7,572 nucleotides of DNA from an archaeon. Its GTDB lineage: Archaea; Asgardarchaeota; Hermodarchaeia; Hermodarchaeales; Hermodarchaeaceae. Position 1 is the stretch's first letter. Each line of letters starts with the position of its first letter. The stretch lies in contig JABXGU010000206.1 in the NCBI GenBank assembly GCA_016550415.1, forward strand, positions 1-7,572, written 5' to 3'. The notes under the pieces were generated by a model that searched no databases, was not told the DNA's origin, and saw nothing but the letters and a program-made list of their open reading frames with translations. The translations under genes were made by a program, and so were the position numbers. Of this stretch, positions 1 through 6,086 are shown one piece after another.

Positions 1-1170
1 ACAGCAGCAAAAGACCGAGTCGCTATTATTGGAATTGGCCAAACAAAATTTGGCGAACTGTGGGAGAAGAGTATTAGGCGTATCACTCTCACAGCTGCAA
101 CTCCTTGTCTTGCAGATGCAGGTGTAAAAGGCGAAGACATTGACGCACTCTATGTCAGCAACACATCCACCAGTTCATTCATTCAACAAGAACATCAAGC
201 AGCCATGGCAGCAGATTCAGGAGGACTACTACCCATTCCATCCACTGAAGTAGAAGCTGCCTGTGCCAGTGGAGGTGTCGCTGTACGCCATGCCTATTTG
301 GCTATTAAATCAGGTGAACATGATGTTGTCATGGTCATTGGCTGCGAGAAGATGAGTGATATATCAGAAACAAAGATTGCAGAAACATTACTAGGAGCCT
401 CAGACCGAGAATGGGAGGGGCAAATGGGTGCAACCTTCCCAGCACTCTTTGCGCTTATCGCCCGTCGTCACATGCATCATTATGGTACTACTGAAGAGCA
501 ACTTGCTGCAGCAGCTGTTAAAGCCCATGCAAATGCGATTGACAATCCATATGCTCAATTTCGCTTCAAAGTAACCAAAGAACAAGTACTTCAAAGTCCT
601 ATTGTTGCTGATCCCCTTCACGTTTTAAACTGTGCTCCAATCTCTGACGGAGCAGCAGCATTGATTCTCTGTCGTGGAGACATTGTTGAAAAATTCCGTG
701 GAGTGCCCGTTTGGATCGAAGCTTCAACACAAGCTTCTGATACTCTGGCTTTGCATAGCCGTCCACACATTACAACCTTCCGAGCCGTCAAAAGTGCCGC
801 GAAAAAAGCCTATGAAAAAATCGGTATCACCCATGAGGACATAGATGTCGCTGAGGTTCATGATTCCTTCAGTATCGGTGAAATTGTTGCCACGGAAGAC
901 CTCAATTTCGTTGAGAAAGGAAAAGGAGGTCCAGCTATGGAGGAAGGCTATTTTGATAGGAAAGGCACTATTCCTACAAATGTCAGTGGTGGGCTAAAGG
1001 CAAGGGGACATCCGGTGGGTGCAACGGGTATTGCTCAGATTGTAGAGTTATCTGAACATCTGCGGGGAACTGCTGGTTCACGTCAAGTTAAGGGAGCTAA
1101 GACTGGGTTGTCTTTGAACCTTGGTGGAACTGGATCGACAGCAGTCATACATATTCTAAGAAATGAATGA
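1..1170 (+). CDS. SCP2/acetoacetyl-CoA-type thiolase (5' partial)
   Basis: This is a thiolase-fold enzyme, most likely the archaeal acetyl-CoA C-acetyltransferase that condenses two acetyl-CoA into acetoacetyl-CoA for the mevalonate route to isoprenoid lipids. The frame is open from base 1, and the opening residues VAIIGIGQTKFGELW are the usual N-terminus of the family. Probably only a few residues are missing and the true start lies just before the window; the internal ATG at 205 is not the start. In window codon numbering the nucleophilic Cys is residue 88 in ACASGG, the HDSF motif has His287, and GHPVGATG has His337. The end reads NLGGTGS without the second Cys of classical thiolases, as in the SCP2-like archaeal branch. 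The DUF35 gene follows 23 bases later. In methanogens the thiolase, HMG-CoA synthase and DUF35 protein form one complex, so an HMG-CoA synthase gene upstream is expected. Related SCP2-like thiolases act on other acyl-CoAs, so the substrate is inferred. Confidence 0.9.
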   Translation, partial: TAAKDRVAIIGIGQTKFGELWEKSIRRITLTAATPCLADAGVKGEDIDALYVSNTSTSSFIQQEHQAAMAADSGGLLPIPSTEVEAACASGGVAVRHAYLAIKSGEHDVVMVIGCEKMSDISETKIAETLLGASDREWEGQMGATFPALFALIARRHMHHYGTTEEQLAAAAVKAHANAIDNPYAQFRFKVTKEQVLQSPIVADPLHVLNCAPISDGAAALILCRGDIVEKFRGVPVWIEASTQASDTLALHSRPHITTFRAVKSAAKKAYEKIGITHEDIDVAEVHDSFSIGEIVATEDLNFVEKGKGGPAMEEGYFDRKGTIPTNVSGGLKARGHPVGATGIAQIVELSEHLRGTAGSRQVKGAKTGLSLNLGGTGSTAVIHILRNE

Positions 1171-1176
1171 GAAATC

Positions 1177-1185
1177 AAGGAAGGT
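1177..1185 (+). promoter_or_regulatory. Ribosome binding site of the DUF35 gene
   Basis: AAGGAAGGT ends eight bases before the ATG at 1194. It supports that start and translation from a shared thiolase-DUF35 transcript. Confidence 0.6.
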
Positions 1186-1193
1186 AAGAATAA

Positions 1194-1769
1194 ATGTCAG
1201 ATCAAAGTGTGCCGATGCTTTGGCGTCGTATCAAACACGTTTACAATTTGGTGGGTCGTCACTGTCGCAACTGCGATACTAAATATTTCCCGCCAGTACC
1301 TCTTTGCACTAAATGCCGAAGGAAAAGTGATCTCATTGACTTCCAACTATCTGGTCTCGGTAAAATATATTCATACACTATTGTCAAGGATCCCCCTTCC
1401 GGCTTCAAGGATTTAGCACCCTATGTTCTAGCGATTGTACGTCTTGACGAAGGACCACTCGTTCTTTCTCAGATTGTAGACGTCGACCAAGATAATTTAA
1501 AAATTGGGATGAGCGTCCAAGTTGCCTTTCGCCGCATTGGTGATGCTGGACGAGCCGGAGTACTCAGGTATGCATACAAGTTCAGACCCTTACCTGAGTA
1601 TGCTACAGGACATATCATTGCATCAGTCGAAGGAGAAGAAGGAGTACAGCACATCGAAGTTTCTGTAAAAGAAAGGCGAAGACAGTCGGTTAAACGAGTT
1701 TTGAAGGAAGCTGTGGCAAAAGTTCGTCGCAGGAAGAGAAAAGAGGAAAAAAGTAGTAAGCAGAGTTAA
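1194..1769 (+). CDS. DUF35 zinc-ribbon/OB-fold acyl-CoA-associated protein with basic C-terminal tail
   Basis: This is a 191-residue member of the DUF35 family, which couples a rubredoxin-like zinc ribbon to an OB fold. In archaea it bridges thiolase and HMG-CoA synthase so that acetoacetyl-CoA passes between them. The zinc ligands are visible as C24-x2-C27 and C38-x2-C41. The OB-fold strands follow (GKIYSYTIVKDPP, YVLAIVRLDEGPLVLSQIV, IGMSVQVAFRRI), ending around residue 135. Family members are usually about 130-140 residues. Here roughly 50 more follow, and the last 34 (158-191) hold 16 Lys or Arg with a run RRRKRK. That tail is unusual and might bind nucleic acid, membrane or the partner enzymes. 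The ATG at 1194 is chosen for its ribosome binding site and because residues 1-23 match the normal lead-in to the ribbon. Co-transcription with the thiolase is very likely. Confidence 0.88.
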   Translation: MSDQSVPMLWRRIKHVYNLVGRHCRNCDTKYFPPVPLCTKCRRKSDLIDFQLSGLGKIYSYTIVKDPPSGFKDLAPYVLAIVRLDEGPLVLSQIVDVDQDNLKIGMSVQVAFRRIGDAGRAGVLRYAYKFRPLPEYATGHIIASVEGEEGVQHIEVSVKERRRQSVKRVLKEAVAKVRRRKRKEEKSSKQS

Positions 1770-1810
1770 GACACAAGCTTCCATTATCTACTCAAAAAAA
1801 TAACAAGCCA

Positions 1811-1818
1811 TTTATAAT
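1811..1818 (+). promoter_or_regulatory. TATA-box promoter of the acylase gene
   Basis: TTTATAAT lies in the 93-base gap after the DUF35 gene. An archaeal TATA box places the transcript start roughly 25 bases downstream, near 1838-1842. That would give a leader of about 20 bases which still includes the ribosome binding site at 1849-1855. The acylase therefore probably starts its own transcript and is not simply read through from the thiolase operon. Confidence 0.5.
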
Positions 1819-1837
1819 TAGGAAGGGAGATTTGTCT

Positions 1838-1866
1838 CACCTGTCATCAAGGTGGTTTTTAGGTGG
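1838..1866 (+). promoter_or_regulatory. Ribosome binding site and possible masking hairpin of the acylase gene
   Basis: AAGGTGG at 1849-1855 is a strong Shine-Dalgarno sequence seven bases before the GTG start at 1863, and it decides that start. CACCT at 1838-1842 is complementary to AGGTG at 1850-1854 (loop of seven bases) and equally to a second AGGTG at 1861-1865 that covers the start codon. Either pairing would hinder initiation. The first arm lies close to the expected transcript start, so whether it is transcribed is open. Confidence 0.45.
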
Positions 1867-4316
1867 CGCAACAAAAAAAGGCATGCTCATGTAAATCAAT
1901 ACTTATTCCCTTCATCTGCCTCCTAATATTGAGCATGATGATAACAGTAATCCCTTGGGTACAACCTAACGGAGGTTTATGGCAGGATATTAGCTGGGCC
2001 AATTTTCCACCATACGCAGAAGAAGAGTTACCAGGACTTGACGGTAACATTCACATCGCTCGGGATGCTTGGGGTGTACCACATATTTTCGCAACCAGCA
2101 CCAAGGATATGTATCTAGCTTGTGGCTATGTCCATGCTCAGGACCGCCTATTTCAAATGGATTTGTACAGACGCCTTGCACAAGGTCGACTTTCTGAAAT
2201 ATTCGGATCAAGTTACCTTGATATGGACATCCTATATCGTACTCTTGACCTAGAGGAAGTGGCAGAAGAGTCGTTTGACCTTCTCTCATCTGACGCAAAG
2301 GAATTACTGGAAAGTTATGCAAAAGGTGTCAATCACTACCTAGACAACATTGGTTTCAAAGTTCCGATGGAAATTCGGGTACTCGGCTATTTTCCTGATT
2401 CATGGTCAGCCCAAGACACTCTCTGTATCGAACGATTTCTAGCTTGGACATTCTCTAGCGTCAACACTTTCTTGGATCTCGATATGTCTGGACTCATTGA
2501 TGCATTCGGTGAATCCACGGTATGGAATGAACTATTCCCAGACACACATTACAATGACCTGCCCATTACTCCCTCTCCAGTTATAGAAACATTTGTCACA
2601 AATTCGAAAGAATATGATATGCTCCTTGAAGCTGCTCTTTCACTTGCATCAGATTACGCACAACTTAATGAAATGAGTCCTGTCCCCTCTATAATTGGAG
2701 GAAGTAACAGTTGGGTGGTGAATGGTAGTAGAACCATATCAGGTGCACCCCTTTTATGCAGTGACCCTCACCTCACCCTCTCCCTTCCCTCATTTTGGTA
2801 TGAAGTGCATTTGGTAGGTCCCAACGATAACATACAAGGAATTACACTTCCTGGGTTCCCATTCATTATGAGTGGTCACAACACCAACATTGCCTGGGGC
2901 TTTACGACAATGCAATCTGACGTATCAGATTTCTACTATTACAAGTGGAACACCAATGAACCAGACCAGTATTGGTGGGATGGCAGTTGGTGCAATATCA
3001 CAAAAAAGGGAACAACCATCTATGTAAATGAGATAGGCTCCATTTCAACAGAATCAGTTACCATAAAATCAACAGTACATGGTCCACTCTTCGAAGAGGC
3101 ACAAGGTGACTTTGCATTAAAATGGATAGGAATGAATAGTTCACAAAGTGCTGAAGCCTACTTGCATATCTCCCAAGCTAGTAATTATTCATCATTCTGT
3201 AATGCGCTCGAGTTTCTTCAGTGCCCAGACTTGAACTTCATTTATTCTGATATAAATGGGAACATTGCCTACCACGCCACTGGTGCCCATCCAATTCGTG
3301 CATCTGGTGATGGACCAAGCATCCTTAACGGGTCAACTGGTACCCATGAATGGTCAGGCTTTATCCCCTTTAACGAATTACCTCACAGCTTAAATCCATC
3401 AACAGGTTACCTTGTTGCAGCCAATAATCGTCCAGTCAATTCAAGCTATCCCTATTATTTAGGGTATAATTTTGCTCCAGCCCATCGTGCACAGCGCATC
3501 ACCCAACTCCTAAACTCATCGACCAGCCATTCCATTTCTGATATGAAAAAGATACAACTAGACACCTACTCCCTTCAAGCTGCTGCCATAAAGGACATTG
3601 TAGCTGACACTATACTTGGATTGATATCTGCTTCTGAAAAGCCAATTGCCCACGCAGCCGCCACCCATCTTAAAAATTGGGACTGCCATATGACAACAGA
3701 CAGTATTGGCGCTACAATCTGGACCAGCTTCTTTCCAATCTTCTTCAACAATACATTTTTCGACGAGTACCAAGTCGCTGGAATCCCTGATGGTCCATAT
3801 CCAGCTTCCACAGTACTAGAGAACTTCACCCTCAATAATTACCCACAATGGTTCAACGACACTCAGCAAAGTGGCACCCAGACCCGCGAAGATATCATTT
3901 TAGATAGCTTTCTGGAAACCATTGAGATACTTACAAGTTCACTTGGTGTTGACACAGGACTCTGGAAATATAGTCAAATCCACATTGTTTGGATCCAACA
4001 TACAATGAGTTCCACCTTTCCTTATCTCGATGCCCCTCTACTGCCCATCAACGGCAGCATCTATACTGTGAATTACGCTCCAGGATATCTTGTAAATGTG
4101 GGTGCTAGTTACCGCCAAATCATAAACCTCAATGATTTCGACCTCTCTGTTGGAGTCCTACCAGGTGGACAACGAAGTAATCCCTACAGCACCCATTACC
4201 TCGACCAGTTTGCTCTTTGGGTTGAAGGAAAATATCATCCTCTAGTCTTCCCCCATAATCTAGGAGAAATGACAGAATACGAATCCATGCTAGTCCTAAT
4301 ACCAACTTCAATATGA
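1863..4316 (+). CDS. Membrane-anchored penicillin/cephalosporin acylase family Ntn hydrolase
   Basis: This 817-residue precursor belongs to the penicillin amidase family (peptidase S45), Ntn hydrolases that cut themselves into two chains and hydrolyse amide-linked side chains. Residues 12-31 form one hydrophobic segment after KK and K residues, with no lipobox, so the enzyme is probably exported and anchored outside. The alpha-chain begins near HIARDAWGVPHIFA and contains the family signature YVHAQDRLFQMDLYRRLAQG. The self-cleavage site is GG|SNSWVV, making Ser281 residue 1 of the beta chain. His303 in SDPHL is beta position 23 and Asn521 in AANNRP is beta position 241. His23 is the residue seen in cephalosporin and acyl-homoserine lactone acylases, whereas penicillin G acylase has Gln; Asn241 is the oxyanion-hole Asn position of penicillin G acylase. 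GHNTNIAWGF at 338-347 is the conserved beta-chain segment. Length is normal for the family. The GTG start is chosen for its ribosome binding site. The natural substrate cannot be read from the sequence. Confidence 0.92.
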   Translation: MAQQKKACSCKSILIPFICLLILSMMITVIPWVQPNGGLWQDISWANFPPYAEEELPGLDGNIHIARDAWGVPHIFATSTKDMYLACGYVHAQDRLFQMDLYRRLAQGRLSEIFGSSYLDMDILYRTLDLEEVAEESFDLLSSDAKELLESYAKGVNHYLDNIGFKVPMEIRVLGYFPDSWSAQDTLCIERFLAWTFSSVNTFLDLDMSGLIDAFGESTVWNELFPDTHYNDLPITPSPVIETFVTNSKEYDMLLEAALSLASDYAQLNEMSPVPSIIGGSNSWVVNGSRTISGAPLLCSDPHLTLSLPSFWYEVHLVGPNDNIQGITLPGFPFIMSGHNTNIAWGFTTMQSDVSDFYYYKWNTNEPDQYWWDGSWCNITKKGTTIYVNEIGSISTESVTIKSTVHGPLFEEAQGDFALKWIGMNSSQSAEAYLHISQASNYSSFCNALEFLQCPDLNFIYSDINGNIAYHATGAHPIRASGDGPSILNGSTGTHEWSGFIPFNELPHSLNPSTGYLVAANNRPVNSSYPYYLGYNFAPAHRAQRITQLLNSSTSHSISDMKKIQLDTYSLQAAAIKDIVADTILGLISASEKPIAHAAATHLKNWDCHMTTDSIGATIWTSFFPIFFNNTFFDEYQVAGIPDGPYPASTVLENFTLNNYPQWFNDTQQSGTQTREDIILDSFLETIEILTSSLGVDTGLWKYSQIHIVWIQHTMSSTFPYLDAPLLPINGSIYTVNYAPGYLVNVGASYRQIINLNDFDLSVGVLPGGQRSNPYSTHYLDQFALWVEGKYHPLVFPHNLGEMTEYESMLVLIPTSI

Positions 4317-4339
4317 TAAGTCATTAAGAGAGTGGAATC

Positions 4340-4855
4340 ATGTCTTGGGATATTACCCGTGAAAACCTACGGACATTCTTTCGGAAAGCACATCATCCAG
4401 TTACTGGTTTTCTAATTTGTTACTTATTCGCTTTTTTCCTTCAACTCACAACTTTTGGCATTCTCATTGTTATCGCGGGAGGTATTGGGGGCTTCCTTGT
4501 TAAGAATGGAATAAGAGCTACAATCGCTACATTTCTAGCAGGAACCAGTGTCTGGCTTACATTCTTTGCCATCATGTACATTTTGAACCCCCTTGCTTCC
4601 ATCGCTGCATGGTTCATCATTAGTCCAATAATCCCTGCACCCCAAATAGTCATCTCTTTTGTTGGAGGTGTTCTCACAGGAATTGGAGGACAACTTGGAG
4701 TAATCCTAGCAGGATATGCCTATCCCCCTGAAACAGAGCTTCCCCTCCCCCGACCTCGAACAGAAACCCCAACAAAAATCCCGACAAAAGACCTACCACG
4801 ACGCCGCCCCATAAAAAGGAAGGTAAAACGCAAGAAGAAGAAACGTCGAAAATAA
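4340..4855 (+). CDS. Small multi-pass membrane protein with Lys/Arg-rich tail
   Basis: I do not recognise this 171-residue protein. A polar N-terminus (1-20) is followed by hydrophobic stretches at about 22-54 (one long or two short helices), 61-82, 86-99 and 102-126, rich in Gly (IAGGIGGF, FVGGVLTGIGGQLG). A Pro/Thr-rich linker (128-153) leads to a tail in which 15 of the last 18 residues are Lys or Arg. By the positive-inside rule the tail should be cytoplasmic, where it could touch acidic lipid, RNA, DNA or ribosomes; that role is inference. It starts 23 bases after the acylase stop, with only a weak ribosome site (GAGTGG, 4330-4335), so it probably shares the acylase transcript. It might help localise or assemble the acylase or be an unrelated envelope protein. 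The coding call rests on the clear membrane pattern, ATG start and context. Confidence 0.75.
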   Translation: MSWDITRENLRTFFRKAHHPVTGFLICYLFAFFLQLTTFGILIVIAGGIGGFLVKNGIRATIATFLAGTSVWLTFFAIMYILNPLASIAAWFIISPIIPAPQIVISFVGGVLTGIGGQLGVILAGYAYPPETELPLPRPRTETPTKIPTKDLPRRRPIKRKVKRKKKKRRK

Positions 4856-4878
4856 ATCTTCAAACAACATCGCTTCAC

Positions 4879-4936
4879 ACCTTTATGCCACAAAGGTAAT
4901 GCACAAATAACCTTAACACTGCACTTTGCCAAGGTT
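4879..4936 (+). promoter_or_regulatory. Leader with four alternating ACCTT/AAGGT elements before the HEAT gene
   Basis: The 87-base gap holds ACCTTT (4879-4884), AAAGGT (4892-4897), AACCTT (4909-4914) and AAGGTT (4931-4936). The elements can pair 1:2 (6 bp, loop 7), 2:3 (5 bp, loop 12) or 3:4 (6 bp, loop 16), and neighbouring pairings exclude each other. Element 4 contains the ribosome binding site AAGGT, seven bases before the TTG start at 4943. This is the geometry of a translational switch, but the stems are short and no ligand or regulator is evident. I see no convincing TATA box in the gap. Confidence 0.35.
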
Positions 4937-4942
4937 TCTCAA

Positions 4943-5599
4943 TTGCCAACACCTGAATCTCATTCACCTAAAGGGCACCCACGCGACCTCACCATTGACA
5001 CAGAAAATCAAGAAGGCCCTCAAAATCAACAAAAACTCCTTACAGCCCTCAACAGTGAAAACCAAGAAGAACGCCGCAACGCTATCCGACGCCTTGGCCA
5101 ACTAGGTCCTAAAGCACATAAGGCGATTCCAACACTAAGAAATGCCTTAAAGGACTCCAATCACATCATCCGACTGGAAGCAGCCATCGCCATTGGTTTC
5201 ATTGGAACACAAAAAGAAGTTCCCGGACTACTCACCCTTCTCGACGATCAAGAGCCCGCTGTTCGTTTCCAGACCATAAGCTCCCTTGCATTTCTTAGAG
5301 ACCCTCGTGCCACTCCAGCCCTAATTGACCGATTTGAAAATGAAACATCTGCAAACCGTGACCAAATCCTCCGAGCCATCGGACAATTAGGAGGCCCAGA
5401 AGCCTTTCCACTTCTCAAACGTGGCATTACCGACAAAGACCCCAATGTCCGTTTAGGTGCAGTTGTAGGGTTTGGTTTTCTCCGTGACCCCCGCGCAGAA
5501 CCACTCCTACAACACACAGCTGACCATGATGAAGACGAAATAATTGCCCATGAGGCACGGATTGCTTTGAAACTTCTCCATTATGGCACCAGTGAATGA
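4943..5599 (+). CDS. HEAT-repeat protein
   Basis: This 218-residue soluble protein is built of HEAT (PBS-lyase-like) repeats, a protein-binding scaffold of paired helices. After a polar, probably disordered start of about 30 residues, five to six repeats of roughly 31 residues run to the end. They are marked by the recurring pattern of a helix with xxAIxxLGxLG followed by AIPTLxxALKD, seen around RNAIRRLGQLG, RLEAAIAIGFIG, RFQTISSLAFL, RDQILRAIGQLGG and RLGAVVGFGFLRDPRAEPLL. There are no catalytic motifs, signal peptide or membrane segments. TTG at 4943 is the only conventional start between the in-frame stop at 4853 and the repeats, and it has AAGGT seven bases upstream. Such proteins serve as adaptors or regulatory subunits; the partner here is unknown. 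It may be co-transcribed with the acylase and membrane protein genes. Short proteins of this kind are also found near phycobilin lyases, but nothing here suggests that role. Confidence 0.85.
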   Translation: MPTPESHSPKGHPRDLTIDTENQEGPQNQQKLLTALNSENQEERRNAIRRLGQLGPKAHKAIPTLRNALKDSNHIIRLEAAIAIGFIGTQKEVPGLLTLLDDQEPAVRFQTISSLAFLRDPRATPALIDRFENETSANRDQILRAIGQLGGPEAFPLLKRGITDKDPNVRLGAVVGFGFLRDPRAEPLLQHTADHDEDEIIAHEARIALKLLHYGTSE

Positions 5600-5640
5600 T
5601 AATGCCATTTGAGATTCCAAAAAAATACAAAGACTCATGA

Positions 5641-5685
5641 ATTCAAATAATGGTATAGCCTGTTAATTTGAATGTCTTAGAGACA
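5641..5685. terminator. Inverted repeats in the convergent spacer, possible terminator
   Basis: ATTCAAAT at 5641-5648 matches ATTTGAAT at 5666-5673 as an 8-bp stem with a 17-base loop. It is followed at once by TGTCT-TAG-AGACA (5673-5685), a 5-bp stem with a 3-base loop. They lie between two converging genes, where termination is needed in both directions, but no strong T-tract follows on either strand. They could instead belong to a structured RNA or be a protein-binding site. Confidence 0.35.
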
Positions 5686-5696
5686 AAGAAAGTGGA

Positions 5697-5748
5697 GGGG
5701 CGGAAAACTGCGCAAAGCTGTTTATGATAAAAATTACTAGGCCGCCCC
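5697..5748. other. GC-rich long-range inverted repeat overlapping the 3' end of the regulator gene
   Basis: GGGGCGG at 5697-5703 and CCGCCCC at 5742-5748 are perfectly complementary, in an otherwise AT-rich stretch. The 38-base interior holds a smaller imperfect hairpin, AAAC-T-GC-GCAAA-GC-T-GTTT (5705-5723). The right arm lies within the last codons of the minus-strand regulator. It may stabilise the 3' end of that mRNA or help termination. Confidence 0.4.
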
Positions 5749-5985
5749 AATTGAGCCTTCTACGAGTTCCCGACCTTTATCGGAAAGACGATAAAAAACG
5801 TGATAGACTCCCCGTGTCTCCAAGAGAAGTCCTGTCTGTGTTAAACGTTTGAGGTGGTAAGCAGCAGTGGAGGTTGGTATGTTAAGGTCTTTGGCGATTT
5901 CCCGGAGGAAAGCCTTATCTTTCAACAGCTTACGCAGAATTTTCCACCTAGTTCTGTGTTGAATTGCTTCGTTCTGCCCCATCAT
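5737..5985 (-). CDS. ArsR-like winged-helix transcriptional regulator
   Basis: This 82-residue protein is a compact winged-helix DNA-binding domain of the ArsR/MarR-like type common in archaea. Helix 1 is RTRWKILRKLLKD (11-23). The helix-turn-helix is FLREIAKDLNIPTSTAAYHLKRL (26-48, given by its ends), in which the recognition helix carries STAAYHLKRL. The wing spans about 55-67 (ETRGVYHVFYRL), followed by SDKGRELV. There are no Cys pairs or other metal-binding clusters and no separate ligand domain, so the signal is unknown; it may sense through a partner or act as a dimeric repressor. The start is ATG-ATG at 5983-5985 and 5980-5982, with no clear ribosome binding site but a TATA box 32-39 bases upstream, suggesting a very short leader. 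It ends in tandem stops, TAG then TAA. An inverted repeat between the TATA box and ATG suggests autoregulation. Confidence 0.85.
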   Translation of the reverse strand: MMGQNEAIQHRTRWKILRKLLKDKAFLREIAKDLNIPTSTAAYHLKRLTQTGLLLETRGVYHVFYRLSDKGRELVEGSIGAA

Positions 5986-5995
5986 CTTAACTCTG

Positions 5996-6010
5996 TTAAT
6001 TTTTTATTAA
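5996..6010. promoter_or_regulatory. Possible operator of the winged-helix regulator
   Basis: TTAAT-TTTTT-ATTAA is a 5-5-5 inverted repeat located between the TATA box (6017-6024) and the start codon (5985), where a bound dimer would block transcription. It is AT-only, so chance is a real alternative. Confidence 0.3.
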
Positions 6011-6016
6011 AAGAAG

Positions 6017-6029
6017 TATAAAAGCTTTT
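6017..6029 (-). promoter_or_regulatory. TATA-box promoter of the winged-helix regulator
   Basis: Read on the minus strand, AAAAGCTTTTATA contains a TATA element (CTTTTATA, 6024-6017) with purine-rich sequence before it that may serve as the TFB recognition element. The transcript would start around 5990-5996, giving a nearly leaderless mRNA in keeping with the missing ribosome site. AAAAGCTTTT (6020-6029) is a perfect palindrome overlapping the box. Confidence 0.5.
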
Positions 6030-6044
6030 CCTTTTCGACACCAA

Positions 6045-6061
6045 CACTTGTTCAAAAAGTG
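6045..6061 (-). terminator. Weak hairpin downstream of the methyltransferase
   Basis: CACTT at 6045-6049 pairs with AAGTG at 6057-6061, leaving a 7-base loop. It lies about 25 bases past the methyltransferase stop, before the regulator promoter. The minus-strand RNA has a short U run at the stem-loop junction but none after the stem. It is a weak candidate terminator. Confidence 0.25.
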
Positions 6062-6086
6062 CTACACAGAACTCATCGGAGAAGCG

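Noticed and set aside
1863..1960. Two Cys residues near the acylase N-terminus (positions 8 and 10) as possible lipoprotein anchors.
   Set aside because: They precede the hydrophobic segment, so they would not follow a signal peptide cleavage; Cys19 within the segment lacks a lipobox setting.
3558..3835. Minus-strand open frames antisense to the acylase, and similar overlapping frames elsewhere.
   Set aside because: They lie opposite a strongly supported gene, lack ribosome sites and show no recognisable protein pattern.
4853..4945. The membrane protein and HEAT genes share a frame, with no stop between TAA 4853-4855 and TTG 4943, hinting at readthrough fusion.
   Set aside because: Only 29 codons are involved, a stop-free run of that length is common by chance, the intervening peptide is not protein-like, and the HEAT gene has its own ribosome site.
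5637..5666. Tiny open frame of nine codons starting at ATG 5637 in the convergent spacer.
   Set aside because: Too short, no ribosome binding site, and it overlaps the inverted repeat.
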